A stretch of 64,000 nucleotides of DNA from an uncultured Clostridia bacterium (GCA_934120045.1 CAKOTF010000004.1:1-64000), one strand, 5' to 3'. Shown: positions 1 through 8,096, counted from the stretch's first letter. Translations and numbers: made by a program. Notes: a model not told the origin generated them from the letters alone.

Positions 1-1008
1 AATGTAGTTACAGTAGAGAATGGAAATTTAACGTTAATAGAAAATGGAGAAGCTCAAATAACAGTTACTACACAAAACGGATATACTGCGCAATGTTCTA
101 TAACAGTAATAACTCCTATAACTAGCCTTGCTGTAAGTCCAACAAGTGAAACAGTGTATGTTGGAAATACTGTACAGTTAACAGGTACAGTTAATCCTTC
201 TAATACAACAGAAAGTACTTTATGGACAAGTAGCAATACAGATGTTGCGACTGTCAGTGATACAGGTCTTGTGACTGCTAAGTCTGCTGGTACTGCAACT
301 ATTACTTTTAAGAATTCTAGTGGAACTAAGTTGGATAGTTGTACAATAACAGTAGAAAATTATAAAAAAGCATTAGAAACAGAGTCATATGTAGGATATT
401 ATGCAGATGTAGACGGAGATGGAACAGTAGATGGAATAATATTTGCAGACTTATTGCATGGGAAAACAGGACAATGGGGAAATAGTGATGGAACATATAC
501 AATACCAACAATAGAAAGTACAAAAGTAAAAAGTTATAAAATAAGTCAAGAAGATTATACAAACCAACTAGGAGGAACATCAAAAATATTAACACCATCA
601 GGAGACGGAAATGATAGATTCTATGTAATGGCATTAACAGATATCGGAACAGGTACATATTTTATTGAAAGAGGTTCAATGTTAGGTACTACGACTACTT
701 TTGGAAGTGGAAAAACAAATACCAAAAAACTAACATTAAATAGTATTATATATGAACAAATTAAGCCAAAACTAAATAAAGGGTGGTTTATACCATCCAA
801 AGAAGAATGGAGTGCATTTGGAGAAGAATTAAGAATAACGAAAAGTAATTATAGTGCTAAAGGCTTAAATGGATGGTATTGGTCGTCTTCACAGTTCGGT
901 ACTGACACCGACTTCGCGTGGAACGCGATCTGCGGCAAGCCACGGTATGGAACGCAGCTACTACCTCCAAAACTATGCTCGCTTGGTCACGACTTTCTAA
1001 TTTTGTAA
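1..1008 (+). CDS. DGR target protein: Ig-like (BIG2) surface protein with C-terminal C-type-lectin-like variable domain, 5' truncated
   Basis: The frame is open from base 1 with no start, so the N-terminus lies outside the window. Near the start a BIG2-type Ig-like repeat is visible (DTGLVTAKSAGTATIT). A linker with YYADVDGDGTVDG and DRFYVMAL follows, then a C-terminal region with KGWFIPSKEEW and GWYWSSS, typical of the formylglycine-generating-enzyme/C-type-lectin fold used by DGR target proteins. The last ~40 codons are the variable repeat. Compared with the template repeat at 1471-1586, the final stretch is read out of register: the template-like frame would end NYARLVTTF at the TAA at 998-1000, but the open frame runs on to the TAA at 1006-1008. 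The protein is probably a secreted or surface ligand-binding protein; its ligand is unknown. Confidence 0.75.
   Translation, partial: NVVTVENGNLTLIENGEAQITVTTQNGYTAQCSITVITPITSLAVSPTSETVYVGNTVQLTGTVNPSNTTESTLWTSSNTDVATVSDTGLVTAKSAGTATITFKNSSGTKLDSCTITVENYKKALETESYVGYYADVDGDGTVDGIIFADLLHGKTGQWGNSDGTYTIPTIESTKVKSYKISQEDYTNQLGGTSKILTPSGDGNDRFYVMALTDIGTGTYFIERGSMLGTTTTFGSGKTNTKKLTLNSIIYEQIKPKLNKGWFIPSKEEWSAFGEELRITKSNYSAKGLNGWYWSSSQFGTDTDFAWNAICGKPRYGTQLLPPKLCSLGHDFLIL
875..997 (+). other. DGR variable repeat (VR)
   Basis: This 123-nt stretch at the 3' end of the target gene matches the template repeat at 1471-1586. Both share a 20-nt left constant block beginning GGTA.TGGTCGTCTTCACAG and a right constant block running from AACTATG through CGCTTGG to TTTC. 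Between them, most substitutions in the ungapped left half fall at template adenines (AAC to TTC, GAC, ATC or GGC; AAT to GGT): I count about 12 A changes against 3 non-A changes. Adenine-directed change is the hallmark of DGR mutagenic retrohoming. The VR is 7 nt longer than the TR. Confidence 0.78.
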
Positions 1009-1099
1009 AAAATTAGAAAGAAAAAAGACACGTTATGTAAATAACGTGTGAAAAACTTCAAGTAATGAAAACTTCGTAAGAAGTTCATTACTTGAAGTT
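993..1099 (+). repeat. Array of three hairpins, all with GTAA tetraloops, just after the VR
   Basis: Stem 1 is 993-1004 with 1009-1020 (12 bp, loop GTAA 1005-1008). Stem 2 is 1028-1036 with 1041-1049 (9 bp, loop GTAA 1037-1040). Stem 3 is 1054-1075 with 1080-1099 (20 bp with an AA bulge, loop GTAA 1076-1079). In the Bordetella phage DGR, a hairpin or cruciform with a four-base loop downstream of the VR promotes target recognition. A similar role here is an inference; stem 1 could also act as a terminator. Confidence 0.8.
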
Positions 1100-1131
1100 T
1101 ATATAAAATAAAAAAATGGAAGATATAAAAG

Positions 1132-1359
1132 ATGGAAGAAAAAGCAAAGAAAAATAATTGGACACAATCAAAAGTAGAAAATGCATCAAAGAAAATAAAT
1201 CAAGAAATATATAATAGAAATAGGCAAGCTCCAATACAGATAAAATTAGATGATTTATCTATATTTGTCAATGGTCGAATAACAAGAAGAGGAATTGCTA
1301 AAGGAATGGTCTTTATACAAGAAGATTTTAATAAAAATATTCTGGTATATATTAAATAA
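1132..1359 (+). CDS. Small unknown protein between VR and TR (75 aa)
   Basis: An ATG-started frame encodes a very basic, Lys/Asn/Arg-rich 75-residue protein containing NGRITRRGIAKGMVFIQEDF. A weak GGAAG lies upstream at a long spacing. It has no signal peptide or membrane segment. It sits between the hairpin array and the template repeat, where DGRs often carry accessory genes, but it is shorter than the usual Avd accessory protein and I do not recognise it. It could be a DGR accessory protein, a gene fragment or a chance ORF. Confidence 0.4.
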   Translation: MEEKAKKNNWTQSKVENASKKINQEIYNRNRQAPIQIKLDDLSIFVNGRITRRGIAKGMVFIQEDFNKNILVYIK

Positions 1360-1470
1360 AAGTTATTTAATATAATGAAAGTGATTGTTCCACCAAAAAA
1401 TTGGTATTATCAAAAGTTGAACAATAAAAAATGTGCAAGTCATAGTTATTTGAGATATTCTCTTATAGTT
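1360..1470. other. Intergenic DNA before the template repeat
   Basis: I see no gene, strong promoter or homology to the DNA upstream of the VR here. The VR/TR similarity begins abruptly at 1471, which argues that the TR is not simply a duplicated 3' end of the target gene. Confidence 0.5.
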
Positions 1471-1586
1471 GGTACTGGTCGTCTTCACAGAACAATACTA
1501 ACGCCAACAACGCATGGAACGCGAACTTCAACAATGGCTATATGAACAACAACAACAACAACTATGTTCGCTTGGCCACGAGTTTC
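1471..1586 (+). other. DGR template repeat (TR)
   Basis: This is a non-coding copy of the VR. In the matching register its centre is almost all Asn codons (AAC/AAT), including six consecutive AAC. Such adenine-rich templates let A-specific mutagenesis reach many amino acids, and AAY codons cannot become stop codons by changes at A. The TR is followed at once by a perfect 15-bp terminator-like hairpin. No reverse transcriptase is found between here and lepA, so the enzyme must be encoded to the left of the window, elsewhere in the genome, or be lost. Confidence 0.78.
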
Positions 1587-1600
1587 ATTATAACCAATAG

Positions 1601-1646
1601 ATAGATTTAAGAATTATTATTAAAAAAATTCTTAAATCTATTTTTT
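1601..1646 (+). terminator. Terminator after the template repeat
   Basis: Perfect 15-bp arms at 1601-1615 and 1627-1641 are followed by a T run. It would end a transcript that reads through the TR. Confidence 0.75.
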
Positions 1647-1770
1647 GGAAAGGAAAAGTATTAATAAAAGAATTATATTATGAGAAAAAATAGAATGTAA
1701 TAGAAAAAATAGTTTTTAGTAAAGTAATATTTTATATTTTATAAAAACAATAGAATAACTCTTTACTTTA

Positions 1771-1798
1771 GGGAGAATAAAAAATTCTCTCTTTTTTT
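1771..1798 (+). terminator. Possible terminator upstream of lepA
   Basis: A short GAGAAT/ATTCTC stem is followed by seven T residues. Nothing else is recognised in 1647-1808. Confidence 0.5.
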
Positions 1799-1808
1799 GT
1801 TTAAAATA

Positions 1809-1837
1809 GTGAAAAAATCCAAGAAACATGTTATAAT
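1809..1837 (+). promoter_or_regulatory. Probable lepA promoter
   Basis: The -10 is a perfect TATAAT at 1832-1837. The -35 at 17-bp spacing is only GTGAAA at 1809-1814. The site lies just before lepA. Confidence 0.5.
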
Positions 1838-1853
1838 AAAATAGCCGAATAAT

Positions 1854-3704
1854 ATGAGAGAAAGGAGAATGTTAGAATTTAATACTAACAAAAATAATAT
1901 GAGCCAAGATAAAATAAGAAATTTTAGCATAATAGCACATATAGATCACGGAAAGTCAACGCTTGCAGACAGATTAATAGAAAAAACAGGTGTATTGTCT
2001 CAAAGAGAAATGGAAGATCAAATACTTGACAATATGGATATTGAACGAGAAAGAGGAATAACTATTAAATCACAAGCTGTAAGAATGAAGTATAAAGCAA
2101 AAGATGGAGAAGAATATACACTCAATTTAATAGACACACCTGGTCATGTTGATTTTAATTATGAAGTTTCAAGAAGTCTAGCAGCATGTGATGGAGCAAT
2201 ATTGGTAGTAGATGCTAGTCAAGGTGTTGAAGCACAAACACTTGCAAATGTATATCTAGCAATAGATAATAATTTAGAGATATTACCAGTTATAAATAAA
2301 ATAGATTTACCAAATGCTAGACCAGATGAAGTAAAAAAAGAGATAGAAGACATAATTGGAATTCCAGCAATGGATGCACCATGTATTTCAGCAAAATCAG
2401 GATTAAATGTAGAAGAAGTATTAGAAAGAATTGTAACAGATTTACCAGCGCCAAAAGGTGATGAAAATGCAAAAGCAAAATGTTTAATATTTGATTCATA
2501 TTATGATAATTACAAAGGTGCAGTAGCATATGTAAGAGTAATGGATGGAACATTAAAAGTTGGCGATGAAATATTATTAATGGCAACAGGTACAACATAT
2601 ACAATAGCAGAAGTAGGATATTTTGCACCAGGACAATATTTACCAACAAAAGAGATAAAAGCAGGAGAAGTTGGTTATATTGCAGCAAGTATAAAAAGTT
2701 TAACAGATATTCATGTTGGTGATACAATAACATTAAATAATAATCCAGCAGATAATCCACTACCGGGATATAAAAAAGTAACACCAATGGTATATTGTGG
2801 ATTATATCCAGTAGATGGAAGTGAGTATGAAAATTTAAAAATAGCATTAGAAAAATTGAAATTAAATGATGCAGCATTAGAATATGAGCCAGAAACCTCA
2901 GCAGCATTAGGATTTGGATTTAGATGTGGATTTTTAGGATTATTGCATTTAGAAATAATTGAAGAAAGACTTGACAGAGAATTTGATTTAGGATTAATAA
3001 CAACAGCTCCATCAGTAATATACAAAGTACATAAAACAACAGGAGAAATACTTGATGTATATAATCCAGCAGATTTGCCACCACAAACAGAAATTTCATA
3101 TATGGAAGAACCAATAGTCACAGCAGACATAATAACACCAAAAGAATATATAGGAAATATAATGGATATTTGTCAAAATCGTAGAGGAATATTTATTGAC
3201 ATGAAATATTTAGATGATAATAGAGTAACACTAATATATGAAATGCCATTAAATGAAATAATATATGACTTTTTTGACAGTTTAAAATCAAGAACAAAAG
3301 GATATGCATCATTTGATTATGAATTTAAAGAATATAGAAAATCAAATCTTGTAAAATTAGATATACATGTAAATGGAGAACCAGTTGACGCATTATCATT
3401 TATAGTATTTAAAGATAATGCATATGATAGAGGCAAAAAAATGGTAGAAAAATTAAAAGAAGTTATACCAAGACATTTATTTGCAATACCATTACAAGCA
3501 GTTGTAGGAGGTACAATAATAGCTAGAGAAACAATATCTGCAATGAGAAAAGATGTACTTGCAAAATGTTATGGTGGAGACATTACAAGAAAGAAAAAAT
3601 TACTTGAAAAACAAAAAAGAGGAAAAAAGAGAATGAGACAAATAGGAAATGTAGAAATGCCACAAGAAGCCTTTTTATCAGTTTTAAAATTAGATGAAGA
3701 ATAA
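1854..3704 (+). CDS. lepA: Elongation factor 4 (LepA) GTPase
   Basis: Ribosome-associated translational GTPase that back-translocates or remodels stalled ribosomes. The N-terminal G domain has AHIDHGKST (G1, residues 28-36), DTPGHVDF (G3) and NKIDLP (G4). EF-G-like domains follow, then the LepA-specific C-terminus with GGDITRKKKLLEKQKRGKKR. About 600 residues is normal length. The start is uncertain: an AAAGGAG at 1861-1867 sits between the ATG at 1854 and in-frame ATGs at 1869 and 1899, and none is ideally spaced. It is the first gene of a likely operon with rlmB and the gene at 4632. Confidence 0.95.
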   Translation: MRERRMLEFNTNKNNMSQDKIRNFSIIAHIDHGKSTLADRLIEKTGVLSQREMEDQILDNMDIERERGITIKSQAVRMKYKAKDGEEYTLNLIDTPGHVDFNYEVSRSLAACDGAILVVDASQGVEAQTLANVYLAIDNNLEILPVINKIDLPNARPDEVKKEIEDIIGIPAMDAPCISAKSGLNVEEVLERIVTDLPAPKGDENAKAKCLIFDSYYDNYKGAVAYVRVMDGTLKVGDEILLMATGTTYTIAEVGYFAPGQYLPTKEIKAGEVGYIAASIKSLTDIHVGDTITLNNNPADNPLPGYKKVTPMVYCGLYPVDGSEYENLKIALEKLKLNDAALEYEPETSAALGFGFRCGFLGLLHLEIIEERLDREFDLGLITTAPSVIYKVHKTTGEILDVYNPADLPPQTEISYMEEPIVTADIITPKEYIGNIMDICQNRRGIFIDMKYLDDNRVTLIYEMPLNEIIYDFFDSLKSRTKGYASFDYEFKEYRKSNLVKLDIHVNGEPVDALSFIVFKDNAYDRGKKMVEKLKEVIPRHLFAIPLQAVVGGTIIARETISAMRKDVLAKCYGGDITRKKKLLEKQKRGKKRMRQIGNVEMPQEAFLSVLKLDEE

Positions 3705-3727
3705 TTTATAAAAGTAAGGAGAAATTT

Positions 3728-4630
3728 ATGAGAACAAATAGAGTAGAAAGAAGAGAGCATGAAAGAAGAGAAGGACAAGATAGAAGAAAAATGCCTGACA
3801 GAAGAAATTCAAAAAGGGAGACAACAGATAGAAGAAAAGAAGAAAGACGTAAAGAAATAAGAAGAGAAGAAGATGTAGAAAAAAGATTTGATGATCAAAT
3901 AGAAGGAAGAAATTCAGTTTTAGAATTGTTAGAAAGTGGAAAAGATGTTAATAAAATATTTGTAACAAGAGGAGAAAAACACGGTTCTATAAATAAAATT
4001 CTAGGAATTGCAAAAGAAAGAAAAATAATAGTTGTAGAAAAAGATAAAAAGCAAATGGATGAAATGGCACAAGAAGAAAATTATCAAGGTGTTATTGCAA
4101 TAGTACCACCATTTGAATATGTAGAAATATCAGATATTTTAGAAGTTGCAAAAGAAAGAAATGAAGATCCATTTGTAATAGTTTTAGATGGAATAGAAGA
4201 TCCACATAATTTAGGCTCAATAATAAGAACAGCAGAAACTGCAGGAGTACATGGTGTAATTATTCCAAAGAGAAGAGCAGCATCAGTAAATAGTACAGTA
4301 AATAAAGCATCTGCAGGAGCTGTTGAACATATGAAGATAGCAAGAGTAACAAATATTTCAGATGCAATTGAAGAATTAAAACAAGCAGGATTATGGGTTT
4401 GTGGAACAGCTGTTGATACAAACAAATATTATTATAATCAAGATTTAACAGGACCATTAGCAATTGTAATAGGAAATGAAGGAAAAGGAATAGGAGAAAA
4501 AGTTAAGAAAAATTGTGATTTCCTTGTAAAAATTCCAATGAAAGGAAAAATTCAATCTTTAAATGCTTCTGTTTCAACAGGAATAGTAGTATATGAAGCA
4601 GTAAAACAAAGGATAAGAAAGGAAAATTAG
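3728..4630 (+). CDS. rlmB: 23S rRNA 2'-O-methyltransferase, TrmH/RlmB family (SPOUT)
   Basis: SAM-dependent 2'-O-ribose methyltransferase of the TrmH group 3 family. The SPOUT knot motifs are present: NLGSIIRTAE, IGNEGKGIGE and LNASVSTGIVV. A substrate-binding domain (IEGRNSVLELLE) precedes the catalytic domain. The first ~55 residues are an unusual Arg/Lys/Glu-rich extension (ERREHERREGQDRR) that probably helps RNA binding. AAGGAG lies 8 bp before the ATG. It begins 23 bp after lepA and ends 1 bp before the next gene, so it is co-transcribed. Confidence 0.9.
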   Translation: MRTNRVERREHERREGQDRRKMPDRRNSKRETTDRRKEERRKEIRREEDVEKRFDDQIEGRNSVLELLESGKDVNKIFVTRGEKHGSINKILGIAKERKIIVVEKDKKQMDEMAQEENYQGVIAIVPPFEYVEISDILEVAKERNEDPFVIVLDGIEDPHNLGSIIRTAETAGVHGVIIPKRRAASVNSTVNKASAGAVEHMKIARVTNISDAIEELKQAGLWVCGTAVDTNKYYYNQDLTGPLAIVIGNEGKGIGEKVKKNCDFLVKIPMKGKIQSLNASVSTGIVVYEAVKQRIRKEN

Positions 4631-4631
4631 T

Positions 4632-6419
4632 ATGAGAGGTAAAAAAATAGGAATAATAATTATTATAATAATATTAATTCTTGCAATTGTAGCAGGTGTA
4701 ACTACATATTTATTTTTAAAAACAGATGTATTTAAAAGTAATAAACAATTATTTTATAAATATACGACGCAAGCTATTGAACAGGTAGAGAAAATGACTG
4801 ATTCAAAAACTATAGAAAAATATAAAGAAGAAATGAAGTCTGAAAGTTATGAAACAAATACATCAATAGATTTTAAATACTCTGAAGGTGGAGAAGTTTC
4901 TAGTGGATACAATAAGTTAAATATAAATATGAAAACACAAAAAGAAGATGAATATAATTATAAAAATGCCCAAATATTATTTGGTGATAAAAGTATAGTA
5001 CAAGTAGAAGGAATTCAAGATCAAAGTTTATATGGCATCAGATTTACTAATATATTTAATCAATTTGTAACATTACAAGATGGAAAAAACATAGAAGGAT
5101 TGGATTTAACTGATGAAAATTTAAAACTGATAAAAAATATAATTGAAGATAATGAAGAGTTCTATAATGGAATATTATTTAGCAAACAAGATTATCAAGA
5201 TTTGAAAGAAAAATATCTACAAATAATAGTGGATATATTAAATACAGGGACATTTTCAAAACAAAATAATACTGTAATAACAATAAATTCTCAAACAGTA
5301 AAAGTAAAAGAATATTCTTGCAAAATTACAGGATTGCAAGTTCAAAATTTAATTATTAAATTATTAGATACTTTGAGAGATGATGATATAATTGTTAATA
5401 AAATACAAAATTTATTAAATGATTCTAAAAAATATGAGGATTATATTTCAGAAACATTAAGAAAAGTAGAAGATACTGAATTTTCAGAAATGAAAATAGT
5501 TATATATGAACAAAAAGGAAAAACTATTAGAACAGATATAAATATAGGAAAAGACACAATTACAATTGAAAGTTCAAATGAAAATGGTAAAGAAATTTTA
5601 AAAGTAAAACATGAAGAATTAAATAATGAAAAGGAAGTAGGGCAAGAAATTACAATATCAAAAGCAACAACAGAAACAAATGAACAATACATATTAAGTG
5701 GAGAAAAAGTTGATGGAGATGAAAAATATACTCTAGATGCCACAATAGATAGTGATTATAAAAATATTAATTTAAATTTAGATTTTTATAAAGATATTGT
5801 AAATATTAATGTAAAAGCTCAAAATAGTATAACAAACACAATAAATCAAAAAGTTGAACTTGGAACGACTAATAATATAGTAGCAAATAATTTAAGTCAA
5901 GATGTTTTAAAAGTTGTTGTAGATAAGATGAAATCTGCTTATAAAGATACATTGGTAAAAAGATATGAATTATTAGTAAAAAAATTAAGATCAGAAGATT
6001 TAATGTCAGCATTAAAAAGTATTTTTAGTGAGGAAAACTTTGATGATAGTAATCAAATAGATCAAACAACACCATCAACAGAAAATCAAATAACAAAAGA
6101 AGAAATAAATAGATTTAATGCTAAATTTGAGTTTTACTCTGGAACTGACATTTCAGCAGAAAGTGTAAAAGAATTAATCGATGTGGTAAAAGACAACCTA
6201 GAAAGTGTTAATATTACACCAATAGAAACGACACAAAGTACGTCAAGTGATAAAGTAAAAGAAAGTATAAAAATGAACATTAAAAAGGATAATCAAAATG
6301 TAGATTTAGCAAATGGAGTTGCTGAAAAAATAGATTTACAAAGCAAATATAATATAACTATTAATTATAATCAAACATCAGGAATTATTGAATCAATAAC
6401 GATTATTCCAAGTAAATAA
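4632..6419 (+). CDS. Membrane-anchored extracytoplasmic protein of unknown function (595 aa)
   Basis: A short basic N-terminus (MRGKK) leads into one long hydrophobic segment at about residues 5-29. The remaining ~565 residues are hydrophilic and rich in Lys, Asn, Ser, Thr and Ile, so the protein is probably a signal-anchored surface or periplasm-facing protein. There is no LPXTG or lipobox. I do not recognise the family. The start overlaps the end of rlmB closely (TAG then ATG 1 bp later), suggesting translational coupling, and the sortase gene follows 27 bp later. Confidence 0.8.
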   Translation: MRGKKIGIIIIIIILILAIVAGVTTYLFLKTDVFKSNKQLFYKYTTQAIEQVEKMTDSKTIEKYKEEMKSESYETNTSIDFKYSEGGEVSSGYNKLNINMKTQKEDEYNYKNAQILFGDKSIVQVEGIQDQSLYGIRFTNIFNQFVTLQDGKNIEGLDLTDENLKLIKNIIEDNEEFYNGILFSKQDYQDLKEKYLQIIVDILNTGTFSKQNNTVITINSQTVKVKEYSCKITGLQVQNLIIKLLDTLRDDDIIVNKIQNLLNDSKKYEDYISETLRKVEDTEFSEMKIVIYEQKGKTIRTDINIGKDTITIESSNENGKEILKVKHEELNNEKEVGQEITISKATTETNEQYILSGEKVDGDEKYTLDATIDSDYKNINLNLDFYKDIVNINVKAQNSITNTINQKVELGTTNNIVANNLSQDVLKVVVDKMKSAYKDTLVKRYELLVKKLRSEDLMSALKSIFSEENFDDSNQIDQTTPSTENQITKEEINRFNAKFEFYSGTDISAESVKELIDVVKDNLESVNITPIETTQSTSSDKVKESIKMNIKKDNQNVDLANGVAEKIDLQSKYNITINYNQTSGIIESITIIPSK

Positions 6420-6446
6420 TATGCTAATAGAGAAATGGAGTGAAAA

Positions 6447-7205
6447 ATGAATCAGATATTGGTAACTGAAAAAATTTATGTGACGCCTGAACTCAAGAGA
6501 AAAAAGAAAATGTATAAAGTAATGTTCGTAATATCACTATTTTTGATGATATGTTTGTCAACAATGTATATATATGCTGAAGTTGATAGAAATAAAGAAT
6601 CCGAAGTTTCTAAAAACATATTGCAAAATATGTTTAAGGATTCAACAATTGTTGATCAAGAAGAAAATGCTTTAATAGTAAAAATTACACAAGATGTTGC
6701 AACAAATATTCAAGAATACCAACAAATAGAAGAAATTAATCAACAACAAGAGCAACAAACAAATTCCAATACAAATCAACGAGTAAAATCATATACAGCA
6801 CAAAATGGAAAAGAGTATAATTATATTGGAAGAATTGTAATACCAAAGATAAATGTTGATTATACAATATTAGATCATTGGTCTGATGAGCTTTTAAAAG
6901 TTTCAATATGCAAATTTCATGGATCTAATCCAAATGAAGTTGGAAATTTATGTTTAGTTGGACATAATTGGAGAAATAAAAGATTTTTTAGTAAAGTACC
7001 TACACTTGAAATTGGAGATATAGTTGAAATAACAGATTTAAATAAAACAACAATTGATTATGAAGTATATGATATTCATACTGTAGATCCAAGTAACACT
7101 GATGATACAACACAAAAAACAAATGGAAGAAGAGAGGTTACTTTAATTACTTGTACAGATGATAGTCAACAAAGAGTTATTGTAAAATGTAAAGAGAAAA
7201 AATAA
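6447..7205 (+). CDS. Sortase (class B/D-like transpeptidase)
   Basis: Cell-surface cysteine transpeptidase. A basic N-terminus and one membrane segment (about residues 23-45) are followed by a Gln/Asn-rich linker and the sortase barrel. The catalytic triad is visible as H173 (VGHNWRN), C236 (TLITCTDD) and R243 (QQRVIV). It probably anchors surface proteins or assembles pili. No obvious LPXTG substrate lies beside it. The first residues, MNQIL, also open the membrane protein at 60782. Confidence 0.88.
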   Translation: MNQILVTEKIYVTPELKRKKKMYKVMFVISLFLMICLSTMYIYAEVDRNKESEVSKNILQNMFKDSTIVDQEENALIVKITQDVATNIQEYQQIEEINQQQEQQTNSNTNQRVKSYTAQNGKEYNYIGRIVIPKINVDYTILDHWSDELLKVSICKFHGSNPNEVGNLCLVGHNWRNKRFFSKVPTLEIGDIVEITDLNKTTIDYEVYDIHTVDPSNTDDTTQKTNGRREVTLITCTDDSQQRVIVKCKEKK

Positions 7206-7214
7206 TAACCAAAA

Positions 7215-7258
7215 ACCTTCCTTAATCATATTATATGATTAAGGAAGGTGATTTTTTT
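7215..7258 (+). terminator. Terminator after the sortase, carrying the next gene's ribosome-binding site
   Basis: Perfect 16-bp arms at 7215-7230 and 7234-7249 with a 3-nt loop are followed by seven T residues. The right arm contains AAGGAAGGTG, which is also the Shine-Dalgarno for the TTG start at 7257. The folded RNA would hide that site. Confidence 0.8.
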
Positions 7259-7938
7259 GGCAAAAATTTTAGTATATAATCAAGATACAAATAGAATGGA
7301 AACATATTATAGAGGCGAAAATGAATCTATGCCATATAATACTAATAGAACATTAAAGGTAAAAGAATTTAGGGGATCTAGTAAAAGTAATATATTATGG
7401 ACAGATAAGAGAACAATGCAAGCATGGAATAGTCAAAGATATATATATGGAGCTCCAATATATGTTGGATTTGCATTTAAAAGACCATATGAGGGGGGAC
7501 ATCGGAAATCAAAGTCAACATTATGCAGGAACAGCTTTTGATGTTGGGCAAACATTAACTAATGCTCAAAGAATAGTATTAAGAAACAGTGCTAGAAATT
7601 CTGGTGTATGGACATATATTGAACCAGAAAATCTATCACCAACATGGGTGCACTTTGATAAAAGATATGGGACACCAGCATGTAGCTCAGGAGGATATCC
7701 TTTGATAAGACAAAATTCAAGAGGAAATTATGTTTGTATTGCACAAGACGATTTAAATACCCTAGGATATAGTACAGGTGGATTAGATGGAGTTTTTGGA
7801 GGGCAAACATTAAATGCAGTAAAAAGATATCAAACATCAAGAGGATTAACTGCTGATGGAATAATAGGATGTAATACATGGAGGTCTTTACAAGAAAATG
7901 TAGTCGGTACAGGAGTTACAAGTACAACTATAAACTAA
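7257..7938 (+). pseudogene. M15-type D,D-/L,D-peptidase with peptidoglycan-binding domain, frameshifted at a G6 tract
   Basis: Translation from TTG 7257 gives an N-terminal segment ending at the six-G run 7493-7498. The family sequence then continues in the +1 frame with IGNQSQHYAGTAFDVG. That segment has the M15 zinc motif SxHxxGxAxD, and SPTWVHFDKR follows as the WxH zinc/catalytic element. The C-terminus is a PG_binding_1 domain (DDLNTLGYSTGGLDGVFGGQT). Without a shift, the product stops at 7541, just after losing the active site. The extra G may be a true mutation, a phase-variable tract or an assembly error. An intact protein would trim peptidoglycan stem peptides. Confidence 0.75.
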
Positions 7939-7972
7939 AATAAAAAAAAATTAAAAAAATTTTAAAAATGTA

Positions 7973-8001
7973 TTGACAATTTATAGAAAACATAGTATAC
8001 T
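7973..8001 (+). promoter_or_regulatory. Promoter of the tRNA cluster
   Basis: A perfect -35 TTGACA (7973-7978) and a -10 TATACT (7996-8001) are separated by 17 bp. The first tRNA starts 20 bp downstream. Confidence 0.85.
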
Positions 8002-8020
8002 AGTCAATGTCGAAAGACAT

Positions 8021-8096
8021 GGTCGCTTAGCTCAGCTGGGAGAGCATCTGCCTTACAAGCAGAGGGTCATAGGTTCGAGCCCTATAGCGACCACCA
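8021..8096 (+). tRNA. tRNA-Val (TAC)
   Basis: Complete cloverleaf. The acceptor GGTCGCT pairs with AGCGACC, the anticodon loop is CTTACAA and the T loop is GGTTCGAGCC. CCA is encoded. First of three co-transcribed tRNAs. Confidence 0.96.

Noticed and set aside
1491..1562. AAC-rich segment read as a poly-Asn coding region or simple microsatellite
   Set aside because: The flanks match the VR constant blocks exactly, so a DGR template explains it better than coding sequence or plain repeat.
2317..2907. Long Leu/His-rich minus-strand frame opposite lepA, and many like it opposite other genes
   Set aside because: These leucine- and isoleucine-rich frames mirror the A-rich codons of real genes on the other strand and have no ribosome-binding sites or family motifs.
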